DNA of 41,761 bases from an uncultured Bacilli bacterium (GTDB lineage: Bacteria > Bacillota_I > Bacilli_A > RF39 > UBA660): assembly GCA_934149325.1 (NCBI GenBank), contig CAKPEJ010000009.1:1-41761 (forward strand). The letters are read 5' to 3'. This document shows positions 1 to 7,631 of the stretch, in pieces (position 1 is the first letter of the stretch; every line of letters begins with the position of its first letter). The notes below the pieces were generated by a model that worked only from the letters and a program-made list of their open reading frames with translations, was not told the DNA's origin and searched no databases. The position numbers were made by a program, and so were the translations under genes.

Positions 1-2
1 AA

Positions 3-41
3 TATTTGATAGAGGGTATATTAGAAGAAATCGAAGAATAA
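3..41 (+). CDS. C-terminal tail of an unidentified gene (partial)
   Basis: Frame 3 reads twelve codons, YLIEGILEEIEE, then two stop codons (39-44). The composition fits the end of a real acidic protein whose body lies left of the window. The family cannot be recognised from so short a piece. It ends about 20 bases before the headless amidase frame opens, which matters for interpreting that break. Confidence 0.3.
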   Translation, partial: YLIEGILEEIEE

Positions 42-60
42 TAAATTAACTACACAATGA

Positions 61-1044
61 CCATCGGCAGGTGGCGAAGGCGCCGAAGTAATCTATGCAC
101 TAAGAAATAATGACTCACTTGCGACATCTATATTAAATGAATTAAATAAAGAAGGAGAGCCAGTTAGAAAGGCTTATCAAAGAAGATTACCTAGTGATAA
201 TACAAAAGATTATTACTTTATCCACAGGAATACAGGTAATACTGAACCAATAATAGTAGAATATGGTTTTGTTGATAATACAAAAGATGCTAACAGAATA
301 AAAAATAATTGGGAAAATTACGCAGAAGCCGTTGTAAGAGCAGTCGCAAATAATAAAGGATTTAAATATCAAGAACCATATTCATCTGAAGTTTATACTG
401 TTCAAAGAGGAGATACATTATGGAGTATATCAAAAAAATTAAATACTTCTGTAAATGAAATAAAAAAATTAAATAATCTTTCAAATAATCTTTTATATAT
501 TGGTCAATCTTTAAAAGTACCTGAATATCAAAAAGCTGAAGAGACAAATATATCATATGTAGTAAAAAAAGGAGATAGTTTATGGTCAATCTCTAAACAA
601 TATGATGTTCCAGTATCAGAAATAAAAAGATATAATAATCTAACTAGTGATAACTTAAGTGTAGGTATGATTATAAAAATACCAAGTGCAACAACAATAG
701 TAACTCCATCAGAGGAAGAAATAATCAGTGAAGGAACTGTATACACAGTAAAAAGTGGAGACACTTTATATTCAATTGCTAAACAATATAATGTATCAGT
801 AGATGATATTGTAAATCAAAATAATTTAGTAAGTAACAATTTAACAATCGGAACAAAATTATTAATACCTTCAGGAAAAAGTAGTGATATTATAGTATAT
901 ACTGTTCAAAGAGGAGATAGCTTATGGGCACTAGCAAACAATTATAATACAACTATAGACGATATAAAAAGATTAAATAATTTAACATCTGATGTATTAA
1001 CAGTAGGTCAAGAATTACAAATAAAGAAAAACACTAAAAACTAA
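61..1044 (+). pseudogene. 5'-truncated N-acetylmuramoyl-L-alanine amidase with four LysM repeats
   Basis: The frame is open from just after a TGA (58-60) to the TAA at 1044. It has no ATG, GTG or TTG start until an internal ATG at 667. The first 100 or so residues match the C-terminal half of an Amidase_3 domain (GGEGAEVIYALRNND, then IIVEYGFVDN, which keeps the catalytic Glu). Four LysM repeats follow, each with the (Q/K)xGD(T/S)L(W/Y) core, starting near 397, 556, 739 and 895. The catalytic N-terminal half (DAGHGG and Glu ligands) is absent; 1-60 carries stops in all three forward frames. A full-length paralogue lies at 9858-11039. Either a real deletion/frameshift or an assembly join; the LysM region alone could still be expressed from 667. 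Confidence 0.75.
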
Positions 1045-1060
1045 AATTTTAGTGTTTTTT
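1029..1060. terminator. Bidirectional intrinsic terminator
   Basis: AACACTAAAA (1029-1038) pairs with TTTTAGTGTT (1047-1056), followed by T's. It lies between the convergent LysM gene and the SleB-type hydrolase and can serve both strands. Confidence 0.75.
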
Positions 1061-1487
1061 AATATAATTCTCTACATACTCCTTGAGCTGGTTTGTAGAA
1101 ACAATGATTTTTATATCTTCCACTATTTGTTTGATTATACCATGTTGGTTTACATGAATCTGTTTTACTAGGGGCATAAAACCAAAGTGCATTAGTAGCC
1201 GGATGAAAATACTCTCCTCTTAAAATTCTTTTTGCTAAATTTTTTTCTGCTGTTGTAGAACTTGAAAAGAATAATGAACTACTTGGCCCTGAAAAACCTC
1301 CAGGGCTTTGATAAACCATATCATATATACTTTTTATCTTTTTAAAATCCAGACAATTTCCTAAAACTCTATTAATTCCAACATTACCAACCATAAGCAT
1401 TCCAAGATTTCCTTCACCAACAGCTTCAGCTCTCATTAATCTAGCAAGTAAATCTAATTCTTTGCTTGTATATGCAACAATACTCAT
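1059..1487 (-). CDS. SleB-type cell wall hydrolase (Hydrolase_2 family)
   Basis: A 142-residue protein resembling the catalytic domain of SleB/CwlJ hydrolases (PF07486), which cut peptidoglycan, in spore formers the spore cortex. Visible features are the early Glu in the LARLMRAEAVGEG motif, a GNVGINRV segment, a Gly/Ser-rich middle and a late ALWFYAP segment, in the family order. The start is the ATG at 1485-1487 because GGAGG stands nine bases upstream; an ATG 39 bases earlier has no such site. No signal peptide or binding domain is visible, so if it acts outside the cytoplasm it needs another export route, or it acts at lysis or in sporulation. It is convergent with the LysM gene fragment and shares its terminator. 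Confidence 0.75.
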   Translation of the reverse strand: MSIVAYTSKELDLLARLMRAEAVGEGNLGMLMVGNVGINRVLGNCLDFKKIKSIYDMVYQSPGGFSGPSSSLFFSSSTTAEKNLAKRILRGEYFHPATNALWFYAPSKTDSCKPTWYNQTNSGRYKNHCFYKPAQGVCRELY

Positions 1488-1529
1488 AATTAATTCCTCC
1501 AATATATTATATGAATTTAAAATCAAATA

Positions 1530-1558
1530 TTGATAAAACAGAAAAAATATGGTATTAT
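1530..1558 (+). promoter_or_regulatory. Promoter of tRNA-Trp
   Basis: TTGATA (1530-1535), a 17-base spacer and TATTAT (1553-1558) stand 16 bases before the first base of the tRNA. This is an almost ideal sigma-A promoter. Confidence 0.75.
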
Positions 1559-1574
1559 TAAAATGTACTCATTT

Positions 1575-1648
1575 AGGGGATTAGTTAAATGGTATAATAG
1601 GAGTCTCCAAAACTTTAGTTGGGAGTTCGATTCTCTCATCCCCTGCCA
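1575..1648 (+). tRNA. tRNA-Trp (anticodon CCA)
   Basis: The acceptor stem AGGGGAT pairs with ATCCCCT in all seven positions and CCA is encoded (1646-1648). The anticodon loop CTCCAAA closes on GGAGT/ACTTT and gives anticodon CCA. The T arm is GGGAG-TTCGATT-CTCTC. A CCA anticodon reads only UGG, in keeping with UGA being a stop in this genome. Confidence 0.95.
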
Positions 1649-1732
1649 TATTGTGATTAATCATTTATTTATTAAATGATTTTTATTTTAAAATAAATGA
1701 GTATAATACTTATTAAGAGGATTATATTAATT

Positions 1733-2269
1733 ATGAATGAAATAGATAAAAAAAGTTTAGAAAAAGCAAAGAAATTGTTATCAAGTGGAGAAATTAATAA
1801 TATAGAAGTTGGAACGACAAAAGGGTTACAGCAAATACATAAATCTTTATTTGATGGACTTTATGAGTTTGCAGGTAAAATAAGAAAAGAAAATATTTCA
1901 AAAGGTAATTTTAGATTTGCTAATACGTTATATCTAGAAGATATACTAAAAAAAATAGAAAAAATGAAAGAATCATCTTTAAGTGAAATAATAGATAAAT
2001 ATGTTGAAATGAATATTGCACATCCATTTTTAGAAGGGAATGGACGTAGTACTAGAATTTGGTTAGATTTAATATTAAAGAAAAATTTAAATAAAATTGT
2101 TAATTGGGAAAATATAGATAAAAAATTATATTTACAAGCAATGGAAAGAAGTCCAATTAATACATTAGAAATCAGAACCTTAATAGAAAATAATTTAACT
2201 GATGATTTTAGTTTAGAAACATTATTTAAAGGAATTGAAACTTCATATTATTATGAGGTTAATGAATAA
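1733..2269 (+). CDS. Fic-domain protein (predicted AMP transferase)
   Basis: A 178-residue single-domain Fic protein. Fic enzymes transfer AMP (or another nucleotide-derived group) from ATP to a hydroxyl on a target protein. The complete catalytic motif HPFLEGNGRSTR is at about residues 97-108, with the catalytic His first and the phosphate-binding GNGR intact, so activity is expected. The C-terminal ERSPxNxLE and KGIETSYYYE segments are usual in stand-alone bacterial Fic proteins. The start at 1733 follows an AGAGGA site; an in-frame ATG at 1697 lies just before a TATAAT (1702-1707) and has no ribosome site. No FicA-like antitoxin gene is adjacent and I could not identify an inhibitory helix with certainty. 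Confidence 0.85.
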   Translation: MNEIDKKSLEKAKKLLSSGEINNIEVGTTKGLQQIHKSLFDGLYEFAGKIRKENISKGNFRFANTLYLEDILKKIEKMKESSLSEIIDKYVEMNIAHPFLEGNGRSTRIWLDLILKKNLNKIVNWENIDKKLYLQAMERSPINTLEIRTLIENNLTDDFSLETLFKGIETSYYYEVNE

Positions 2270-2278
2270 ATAAAATAA

Positions 2279-2312
2279 AATAGTAGGCAATAATTATGTT
2301 TACTATTTTTTT
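2279..2312 (+). terminator. Intrinsic terminator after the Fic gene
   Basis: AATAGTAGGCA pairs with TGTTTACTATT (11 pairs, two G-U) around a seven-base loop and runs into T's. Confidence 0.75.
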
Positions 2313-2397
2313 ATTAATATGAAATAATTAAATTCCTAAATTAAATTCATTTACTAATCAGTATTATACGTGATAAAATATATTTGGAGGTAAAAAT

Positions 2398-2760
2398 ATG
2401 TTTTGTACAAAGTGTGGAAAAGAAATAACAGAAAATACAAAATTTTGTAATAACTGTGGTAGCGTAATTAATGCACAAATGGGGAGTATAACTTTTAAAA
2501 GAAAAAAACAATTTATTGGTTGTTTAATGCCAATATCTATTTATGTAGATGACATTTTAGTAGGTAGCGTAATGGTTGGTGATGATAGAAAGGTTCCTGT
2601 GGCAGTTGGTAATCATACTATTAAACTAGGTTTTTGGGGACATAAAACACCATATGAAATATCTTTAACTGAAGAAAATCCAAATATAGAAGTAGAATAT
2701 AAAATCAAAATGGGATTTTTAATATCCACAGTAAAAATAACAAATATAAATAATATATAA
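2398..2760 (+). CDS. Zinc-ribbon protein with C-terminal beta-rich domain
   Basis: A 120-residue protein. The N-terminus is a zinc ribbon with C3xxC6 and C17xxC20 (MFCTKCGKEI, FCNNCGSV). Residues 30-120 alternate hydrophobic and polar residues and contain IYVDDILVGSVMVGD and VAVGNHTIKLGF, which resemble the VyIDg.yvG...v.lpaG.H.v pattern of PEGA-type beta domains. A GGAGG site lies eight bases before the ATG. No signal peptide is visible. Function unknown; zinc-ribbon plus beta-domain proteins of this kind are common in Bacillota. It has no close operon partner. Confidence 0.65.
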   Translation: MFCTKCGKEITENTKFCNNCGSVINAQMGSITFKRKKQFIGCLMPISIYVDDILVGSVMVGDDRKVPVAVGNHTIKLGFWGHKTPYEISLTEENPNIEVEYKIKMGFLISTVKITNINNI

Positions 2761-2852
2761 AAATAATTGATATAATAATAGTTAAAAATAAATTCAAAAT
2801 TAAAATAATTTCATTTAATATACTAGAAGATTATATTAAATGAGGTGATAAA

Positions 2853-3098
2853 ATGGAAGAAAAATTTGAATTAGAAGTACTTACTAGACTCGCTGTAATA
2901 GAAAATAAAATTGACGATTATAAAACAATTAAACAAAAGAGTGAGGAAGCATATAATATAGCAAAAAAGAATGAAGAATCTATAAATGATATAAGAGATA
3001 GAAATAAATGGTTATGGAGAACAACAATTGGTGCGATCATAACAGGATTAATCGGATTGCTTATATTATTTGCTAAAATAGGTATGGGATTAAATTAA
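2853..3098 (+). CDS. XhlA-like small membrane protein
   Basis: An 81-residue protein with an N-terminal helix predicted to form a coiled coil (residues 1-50, LEVLTRLAVIENKID...) and one C-terminal membrane helix (about 56-76, TTIGAIITGLIGLLILFAK). This is the layout of phage hemolysin XhlA (PF10779), a membrane partner of holin and amidase in phage and PBSX lysis cassettes. A GAGGTGATAAA site precedes the ATG. No holin is seen beside it, so it is probably a domesticated phage gene or a structurally similar cellular protein. A terminator follows. Confidence 0.65.
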   Translation: MEEKFELEVLTRLAVIENKIDDYKTIKQKSEEAYNIAKKNEESINDIRDRNKWLWRTTIGAIITGLIGLLILFAKIGMGLN

Positions 3099-3106
3099 TA
3101 TATCTT

Positions 3107-3132
3107 AAAGTCTAGAAATTCTAGACTTTTTT
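3107..3132 (+). terminator. Intrinsic terminator after the XhlA-like gene
   Basis: AAAGTCTAG (3107-3115) pairs perfectly with CTAGACTTT (3121-3129) around five bases, followed by T's. Confidence 0.85.
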
Positions 3133-3163
3133 AGTTATAATTAATATGAAAGGAGAATGTGGC

Positions 3164-5260
3164 ATGATAGTAATAATTGCAGAAAAACCATCTCTTGCTC
3201 GTAATATTGTAGCTGGTATTGGAAAGATGAATAGAAAAAATGGATATTTTGAAAATGATAAATATATTGTTACTTGGGCATATGGACATTTATTTGGTTT
3301 ATGTGATATTGAAGAATATGAAGATAATCCATCATCAAGATGGGTTATTGATAATTTGCCATGTTTTCCTAAAACTTTTAAATTCAGATTAAAAAAGGAT
3401 AAAAATAATAATGTGGATGAGGGTATATTAAAACAATTTAATATAATCAAATCTTTACTAAATAGAGAAGATGTAGATACCGTTGTTAATGCAGGTGACT
3501 CTGATAGAGAAGGAGAAATAATTGTAAGATTATGTATAAAAAATGCATTAGAAAAAGATAAGAAAGTATTAAGGTTGTGGCTTCCTGACCAAACACCAGA
3601 AACCGTTGCACAAGGTCTTGTTGAAATGAAAGAAGATTCTGAATATAACAATTTAGCAAATGAAGGGTTTGCGCGTACATATATTGATTGGTTATATGGT
3701 GTTAATCTAACAAGATATGCAACTTTAAAAACAGGGACACTTCTAAGAGTTGGTAGAGTAATAATTCCTATAGTAAAAGCAATATACGATAGAGATATGG
3801 ATATAAAAAATTTTGTTCAAGATATATATTATGGTATCTCATCTTCTGAAGAAACAAATGGAGAGATTGTAGAATTAAATTCTAAAGAAAAATTTGATAA
3901 AAAAGATAAAATAAAAGCAGAAGAATTATGTAAAAAATATAATGAACAAAAAGCAATTGTAGTTAATAAAAAAGTAAAGAAAGATATTCTAAAACCAGGT
4001 AAATTATATTCACTATCAAAACTTCAGAATTTTCTTGGGAAAAGATATAAAATGCCAATGGATAAATCATTATCTATTATTCAAAAATTATATGAAGAAG
4101 GTTATTTAACTTATCCTCGTACAAATTCAGAATATTTAGCAACTAACGAAAAAGATAAAATAAAAAAGATACTTGAAAATGTTAAAGCATCAGGATATCC
4201 TGTAAAATTTAAGGATGATAAAACAATATTTGATGATTCAAAAATTGAATCGCACTCTGCATTAACACCAACATATAAAATTCCTGATAAAACAAAATTA
4301 ACAAAGGATGAATTAATTGTATATTCAGCTGTTTTTAGAAGATTTGCCGCAGTTTTTTGTTCAGAAGATTGTAAGATTGAAAAAACAGAGATAACTATAG
4401 ATGTTGGTGGAATAGAATCTTTTACTTTAAAAGGAACAGTTATTGTTGAAAAAGGATGGACAAAATATGATGTTTACAATAAAAATGATAAATTATTACC
4501 TAATTTAAATAAGGGTGATGAAGTAAATATTTGTTTTAAGATAAAAGAAAAGAAAACGTCTGCGCCAAAACATTATACAATTGAAACATTAAATAATTAT
4601 TTAAAAAATCCATTCAGAGAAGAAAAAGCAAAAATTGACGATGAAAATGAAGATGATACAGAAGATTATAAAGCAATATTTGAAGGACTTGAACTTGGTA
4701 CAGAAGCAACAAGAACTGGTATAATAAATAATGCAATAAACAGTAAATATATTGAATTGAAAAAAGATTCATATTATATTCTTCCAGGAGGAATTTATTT
4801 AATTGAATCTTTAATACAAATGAAAATTACTATGGATAAGTATAAAACAAGTACACTTGGTAAAGCATTAAAACAAGTATATAAAGATGAAATATCGATT
4901 AATGATGCTGTTTTGCTTGCTGAAGAAGAAATAAGTGAAATCTTTAAGAAAAAGAATTATTCAATAGAAGAAGATATAGATACAGGCTTTTATATGGACT
5001 TAATAGGTAAATGTCCATTATGTGGAAAAGATGTTGTAAAGGGTAGATATAATTATGGATGTACTGGATATAAAGATGGTTGTAATTTTAAAATAAGTAT
5101 GAATATTTGTAAAAGAACAATTAGTAAAGAAGTCGCAAAAGAAATATTAAAAAATAACATATCTCCTAATATAAATGGTTTTGTTTCAAAAAATAATAAG
5201 TTGTTTAATGCAAAATTAAAATTAGAAGAAGATGGTAATTTGAGTTTTGTATTTAATTAA
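3164..5260 (+). CDS. topB: DNA topoisomerase III (type IA)
   Basis: A 698-residue type IA topoisomerase, which passes single strands through a transient 5'-phosphotyrosine nick to decatenate and relax DNA. The Toprim domain opens with VIIAEKPSLARNI at the N-terminus and has the acidic motif AGDSDREGE near residue 110 (DSD where most have DPD). The active-site Tyr lies in LTYPRTNSEYL (about Tyr317). The C-terminus has a four-cysteine zinc motif (CPLCGK...YGCTGYKDGC, from about residue 617). The start is the ATG at 3164, eight bases after AAAGGAG; an upstream in-frame ATG at 3146 has no such site. The stop overlaps the convergent tspO gene by eight bases. No conjugation genes adjoin it, so it may be the chromosomal housekeeping copy. 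Confidence 0.93.
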   Translation: MIVIIAEKPSLARNIVAGIGKMNRKNGYFENDKYIVTWAYGHLFGLCDIEEYEDNPSSRWVIDNLPCFPKTFKFRLKKDKNNNVDEGILKQFNIIKSLLNREDVDTVVNAGDSDREGEIIVRLCIKNALEKDKKVLRLWLPDQTPETVAQGLVEMKEDSEYNNLANEGFARTYIDWLYGVNLTRYATLKTGTLLRVGRVIIPIVKAIYDRDMDIKNFVQDIYYGISSSEETNGEIVELNSKEKFDKKDKIKAEELCKKYNEQKAIVVNKKVKKDILKPGKLYSLSKLQNFLGKRYKMPMDKSLSIIQKLYEEGYLTYPRTNSEYLATNEKDKIKKILENVKASGYPVKFKDDKTIFDDSKIESHSALTPTYKIPDKTKLTKDELIVYSAVFRRFAAVFCSEDCKIEKTEITIDVGGIESFTLKGTVIVEKGWTKYDVYNKNDKLLPNLNKGDEVNICFKIKEKKTSAPKHYTIETLNNYLKNPFREEKAKIDDENEDDTEDYKAIFEGLELGTEATRTGIINNAINSKYIELKKDSYYILPGGIYLIESLIQMKITMDKYKTSTLGKALKQVYKDEISINDAVLLAEEEISEIFKKKNYSIEEDIDTGFYMDLIGKCPLCGKDVVKGRYNYGCTGYKDGCNFKISMNICKRTISKEVAKEILKNNISPNINGFVSKNNKLFNAKLKLEEDGNLSFVFN

Positions 5261-5708
5261 GATAATAAATCATAAAATTTAAATATGATGCAAATATTAA
5301 CCATACAAGATAAGGAATCTGTAATAATGAAGATACCTTATTTTTTTTATAAAAATTAATTATCATTATAATAACAGATATTATAATTAAAATTATCCAA
5401 AAAAATGAAAATAAATATAATTTAAAACCAAAGAAAAATAGTGTCCATAAAGAATTTATTACTAATTGAACATAATAAATAATGTATGAATCTGTATTGT
5501 CCTCTTTATTGTTGGTAGCCATATATAATGAAATGCTCATTAACAAAAATAAAATAGACCATACTATAGGAAATAATATTCCAGGAACATCTATTGGTTT
5601 TTCTAAACTTTTATAAAAACTTGTATCAAAAGATAGAAAAGAAAATAAATTTCCAATAATAAATGTTGATAGTAATATAATAATAAATTTTTTTAAGTTA
5701 AATTTCAT
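5253..5708 (-). CDS. tspO: TspO/MBR family membrane protein
   Basis: A 151-residue protein with five predicted membrane helices. It matches the TspO/peripheral benzodiazepine receptor family (PF03073), membrane proteins that bind porphyrins and related tetrapyrroles. Family landmarks are PIDVPGILFPIVWSILFLLM, QLVINSLWTLFFFG and the late IPYLVWLIFASYLNF. The length is normal for the family. GGTGAT lies before the ATG. Its stop sits inside the end of topB, with no room for a separate terminator. No haem biosynthesis genes are nearby, so the ligand in this organism is unknown. Confidence 0.88.
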   Translation of the reverse strand: MKFNLKKFIIILLSTFIIGNLFSFLSFDTSFYKSLEKPIDVPGILFPIVWSILFLLMSISLYMATNNKEDNTDSYIIYYVQLVINSLWTLFFFGFKLYLFSFFWIILIIISVIIMIINFYKKNKVSSLLQIPYLVWLIFASYLNFMIYYLN

Positions 5709-5753
5709 ATAATCACCATTATTAGTTTATTCAAAAAATAGATAATTATTATA

Positions 5754-5782
5754 TTGATTAAAAAATTAATTAGGATTATAAT
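5754..5782 (+). promoter_or_regulatory. Promoter of the exported thioredoxin gene
   Basis: TTGATT (5754-5759), a 17-base spacer and TATAAT (5777-5782) stand 32 bases before the start codon at 5815. Confidence 0.75.
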
Positions 5783-5814
5783 AGTTATATAATGTAAGAG
5801 AAAGAGGTAATGAT

Positions 5815-6327
5815 ATGAAAAAAATAAAATATTTTGCTTTAGTTGTTTTAACAATGGTTATAATGGTTTTACCTATTAATAATGCAAAAGCAGAAGAAAA
5901 AATAAATGTATATTTATTTTGGGGAGATGGTTGTCCACACTGTGAAGAAGCTATAAAGTTTTTTAATAGTATAGAAGAAGAATATGGTAAATATTATAAA
6001 CTTGTAAAATATGAAGTATGGAATGATCAAGATAATAGTAAATTGATGGATGAAGTTGCTTCAAAATTAAAAGAACAAGTATCTGGTGTTCCATATATTG
6101 TTATTGGAAATAAAACATTTAATGGATATGCTGAAAGCTATGATGATCAAATAAAAGAAGCAATAAAAAATGCATATGAATCTGATTCATATAAAGATGT
6201 TGTAAAACAAGTAAAAGATGGTAAAAAAGATGAAAAAGAATCATCTCCAGTAATTCCAATAATAATAGTTGCATCTATATCTATTGTAGTAATTGGAGGA
6301 CTTGTTATTTTAACTAAAAAGATGTAA
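5815..6327 (+). CDS. Membrane-anchored exported thioredoxin-like protein (CPHC)
   Basis: A 170-residue protein with a signal peptide (1-26, ending AKA), a thioredoxin-like domain with the active site C40-P-H-C43 in FWGDGCPHCEEA, the cis-Pro loop SGVPYIVIG, a charged linker and a C-terminal membrane helix (about 143-165) followed by KKM. It should therefore work outside the membrane as a tethered thiol oxidoreductase. CPHC is the DsbA-type dipeptide, but the domain is closest to the N-terminal half of the fusion at 11352 (same YLFxGDGCPHC and YKYEVW segments). That protein could be its electron donor. Expressed alone from its own promoter, with its own terminator. Confidence 0.82.
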   Translation: MKKIKYFALVVLTMVIMVLPINNAKAEEKINVYLFWGDGCPHCEEAIKFFNSIEEEYGKYYKLVKYEVWNDQDNSKLMDEVASKLKEQVSGVPYIVIGNKTFNGYAESYDDQIKEAIKNAYESDSYKDVVKQVKDGKKDEKESSPVIPIIIVASISIVVIGGLVILTKKM

Positions 6328-6354
6328 TACATTCAGTTTGAATGTATTTTTTTT
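6326..6354 (+). terminator. Intrinsic terminator after the exported thioredoxin gene
   Basis: AATACATTCA pairs with TGAATGTATT around a GTT loop, followed by eight T's. The hairpin begins in the stop codon. Confidence 0.88.
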
Positions 6355-6373
6355 GTTAAATTTTTAAAAATAA

Positions 6374-6402
6374 TTTTCAAAACCAAAAATTTCTGATATA
6401 CT
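6374..6402 (+). promoter_or_regulatory. Promoter of tRNA-Glu
   Basis: TTTTCA (6374-6379), a 17-base spacer and TATACT (6397-6402) stand nine bases before the tRNA. Confidence 0.5.
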
Positions 6403-6410
6403 TTATTTAT

Positions 6411-6487
6411 GGCCTGTTGGTGAAGTGGCTTAACACATTGCCCTCTCAAGGCAACATTCACGGATTCGAATTCCGTACAGGTCACCA
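6411..6487 (+). tRNA. tRNA-Glu (anticodon CTC)
   Basis: The acceptor GGCCTGT pairs with ACAGGTC (one G-U). The anticodon arm is TTGCC-CTCTCAA-GGCAA, giving anticodon CTC, which reads GAG. The T arm ACGGA-TTCGAAT-TCCGT is complete and CCA is encoded. It is a singleton with its own promoter and terminator. A TTC tRNA-Glu is expected elsewhere because GAA is the dominant Glu codon here. Confidence 0.93.
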
Positions 6488-6498
6488 TATGAAATGTA

Positions 6499-6526
6499 AA
6501 TCCTTATATAATATAAGGTTTTTTTC
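6499..6526 (+). terminator. Intrinsic terminator after tRNA-Glu
   Basis: CCTTATA (6502-6508) pairs with TATAAGG (6512-6518), then a T run. Confidence 0.8.
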
Positions 6527-6614
6527 TTTTTTGTCATAATTTGTCGATTAAAAAAATAAAATAATATATATAATTTATGCTACAATTTATAAGCTGCTTA
6601 GAAAGGAAGTTTGT

Positions 6615-7562
6615 ATGAATAGTATAAAAGAATTTTGTTTGACAAAAAAAGAAACAATAGATAATAATAAAATTTTTATAAAAGAGCCTGTTTTAGATAT
6701 AATTGATAAAATAAATGAGTCTAGTAGCAAAAAAATAATATTATCAGGTAACTTTGATAGTGGAAAAAGACTTACTTCAATGGAATATATGAAAGAAAAA
6801 ATATATGAGGATGAATTAACATTTTATTTTAATTCTATTTTGCTAAATGAATATCAAGAGGCATTAAGAGAAAATAAAATAGAGGCATATATTGAGCTTA
6901 GTGTTGCGTTAAAATTATTATCATTTATAAAAAATATTGGGATATCAATAAGTCCAATGATTTTAAAAATGGATTTATATCAACATATTAATAGAGTAAA
7001 AGTAAATTTATTAAGAAATTATAAATGTGGTGATTTAGTTTGTCCTTTATTATACATAATAAGAAAGGCAACTGGAATAAAAAATGTTCAACTAATACTT
7101 AATAATATAGATGGATTACCTATGAATGTACAACAAAAATATAGTAATTATTTTGATATATTTTATAAAACAATTTTACTAATAAATGATAACAATATTA
7201 TTAATGATGAAGAAGTAAGAAAAGGATATTTAAATAAAGGCTATGATTTAGTAAATGTTGATTATGCAAAAGATTATGAAATTGCAAGAAATATAATAGA
7301 TTCAAGGATTGCGTATCATAATAAAAATAATCCGAAGGATGAATTGAAGTTTATATCAAAAATGATTAATGAAGAAGACTTTAAAATGTTAATTGATAGT
7401 GCAGAAGGTAATATTAGATATATATTGTGTGCTATGAAGGAATTTTATTTGAGTAATTTTAAAGATAATGAACTTGTATCGAATTATATTAAAAATAAAG
7501 CAAATCAATGTAAAAATTTAAAATATAGAAATTTATATCCAACTAAAAGATTATATTTATAA
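6615..7562 (+). CDS. Putative degenerate P-loop NTPase of unknown function
   Basis: A 315-residue protein with no family I can name. IILSGNFDSGKRLTS (about residues 41-55) looks like a Walker A loop following a hydrophobic strand, but the Ser/Thr after GK is Arg. VQLILNNIDGLP (about 160) resembles a Walker B strand with a single Asp. The C-terminal third has a helical segment (MLIDSAEGNIRYILCAMKEFYL) like the lid of AAA+/STAND ATPases. No membrane helix or signal peptide. GGAAG precedes the ATG. Monocistronic. I infer an AAA+/STAND-like fold with weakened or lost ATPase activity. Confidence 0.5.
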   Translation: MNSIKEFCLTKKETIDNNKIFIKEPVLDIIDKINESSSKKIILSGNFDSGKRLTSMEYMKEKIYEDELTFYFNSILLNEYQEALRENKIEAYIELSVALKLLSFIKNIGISISPMILKMDLYQHINRVKVNLLRNYKCGDLVCPLLYIIRKATGIKNVQLILNNIDGLPMNVQQKYSNYFDIFYKTILLINDNNIINDEEVRKGYLNKGYDLVNVDYAKDYEIARNIIDSRIAYHNKNNPKDELKFISKMINEEDFKMLIDSAEGNIRYILCAMKEFYLSNFKDNELVSNYIKNKANQCKNLKYRNLYPTKRLYL

Positions 7563-7565
7563 AAG

Positions 7566-7590
7566 AATTATCTTGTGATAGTTTTTTTTT
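7566..7590 (+). terminator. Intrinsic terminator
   Basis: AATTATC pairs with GATAGTT (one G-U) around TTGT, followed by a T run. Confidence 0.75.
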
Positions 7591-7631
7591 GATTTTGTAT
7601 ATGTTATACTTATTATAAAGGATGTGATAGA

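Noticed and set aside
1059..3098. Prophage remnant spanning the hydrolase, Fic and XhlA-like genes
   Set aside because: No integrase, capsid, terminase or attachment repeats, and the genes have separate promoters, orientations and terminators.
3121..3680. Reverse-strand ORFs inside topB
   Set aside because: Overlap the N-terminal Toprim coding region, which has clear conserved motifs; no ribosome sites or homology.
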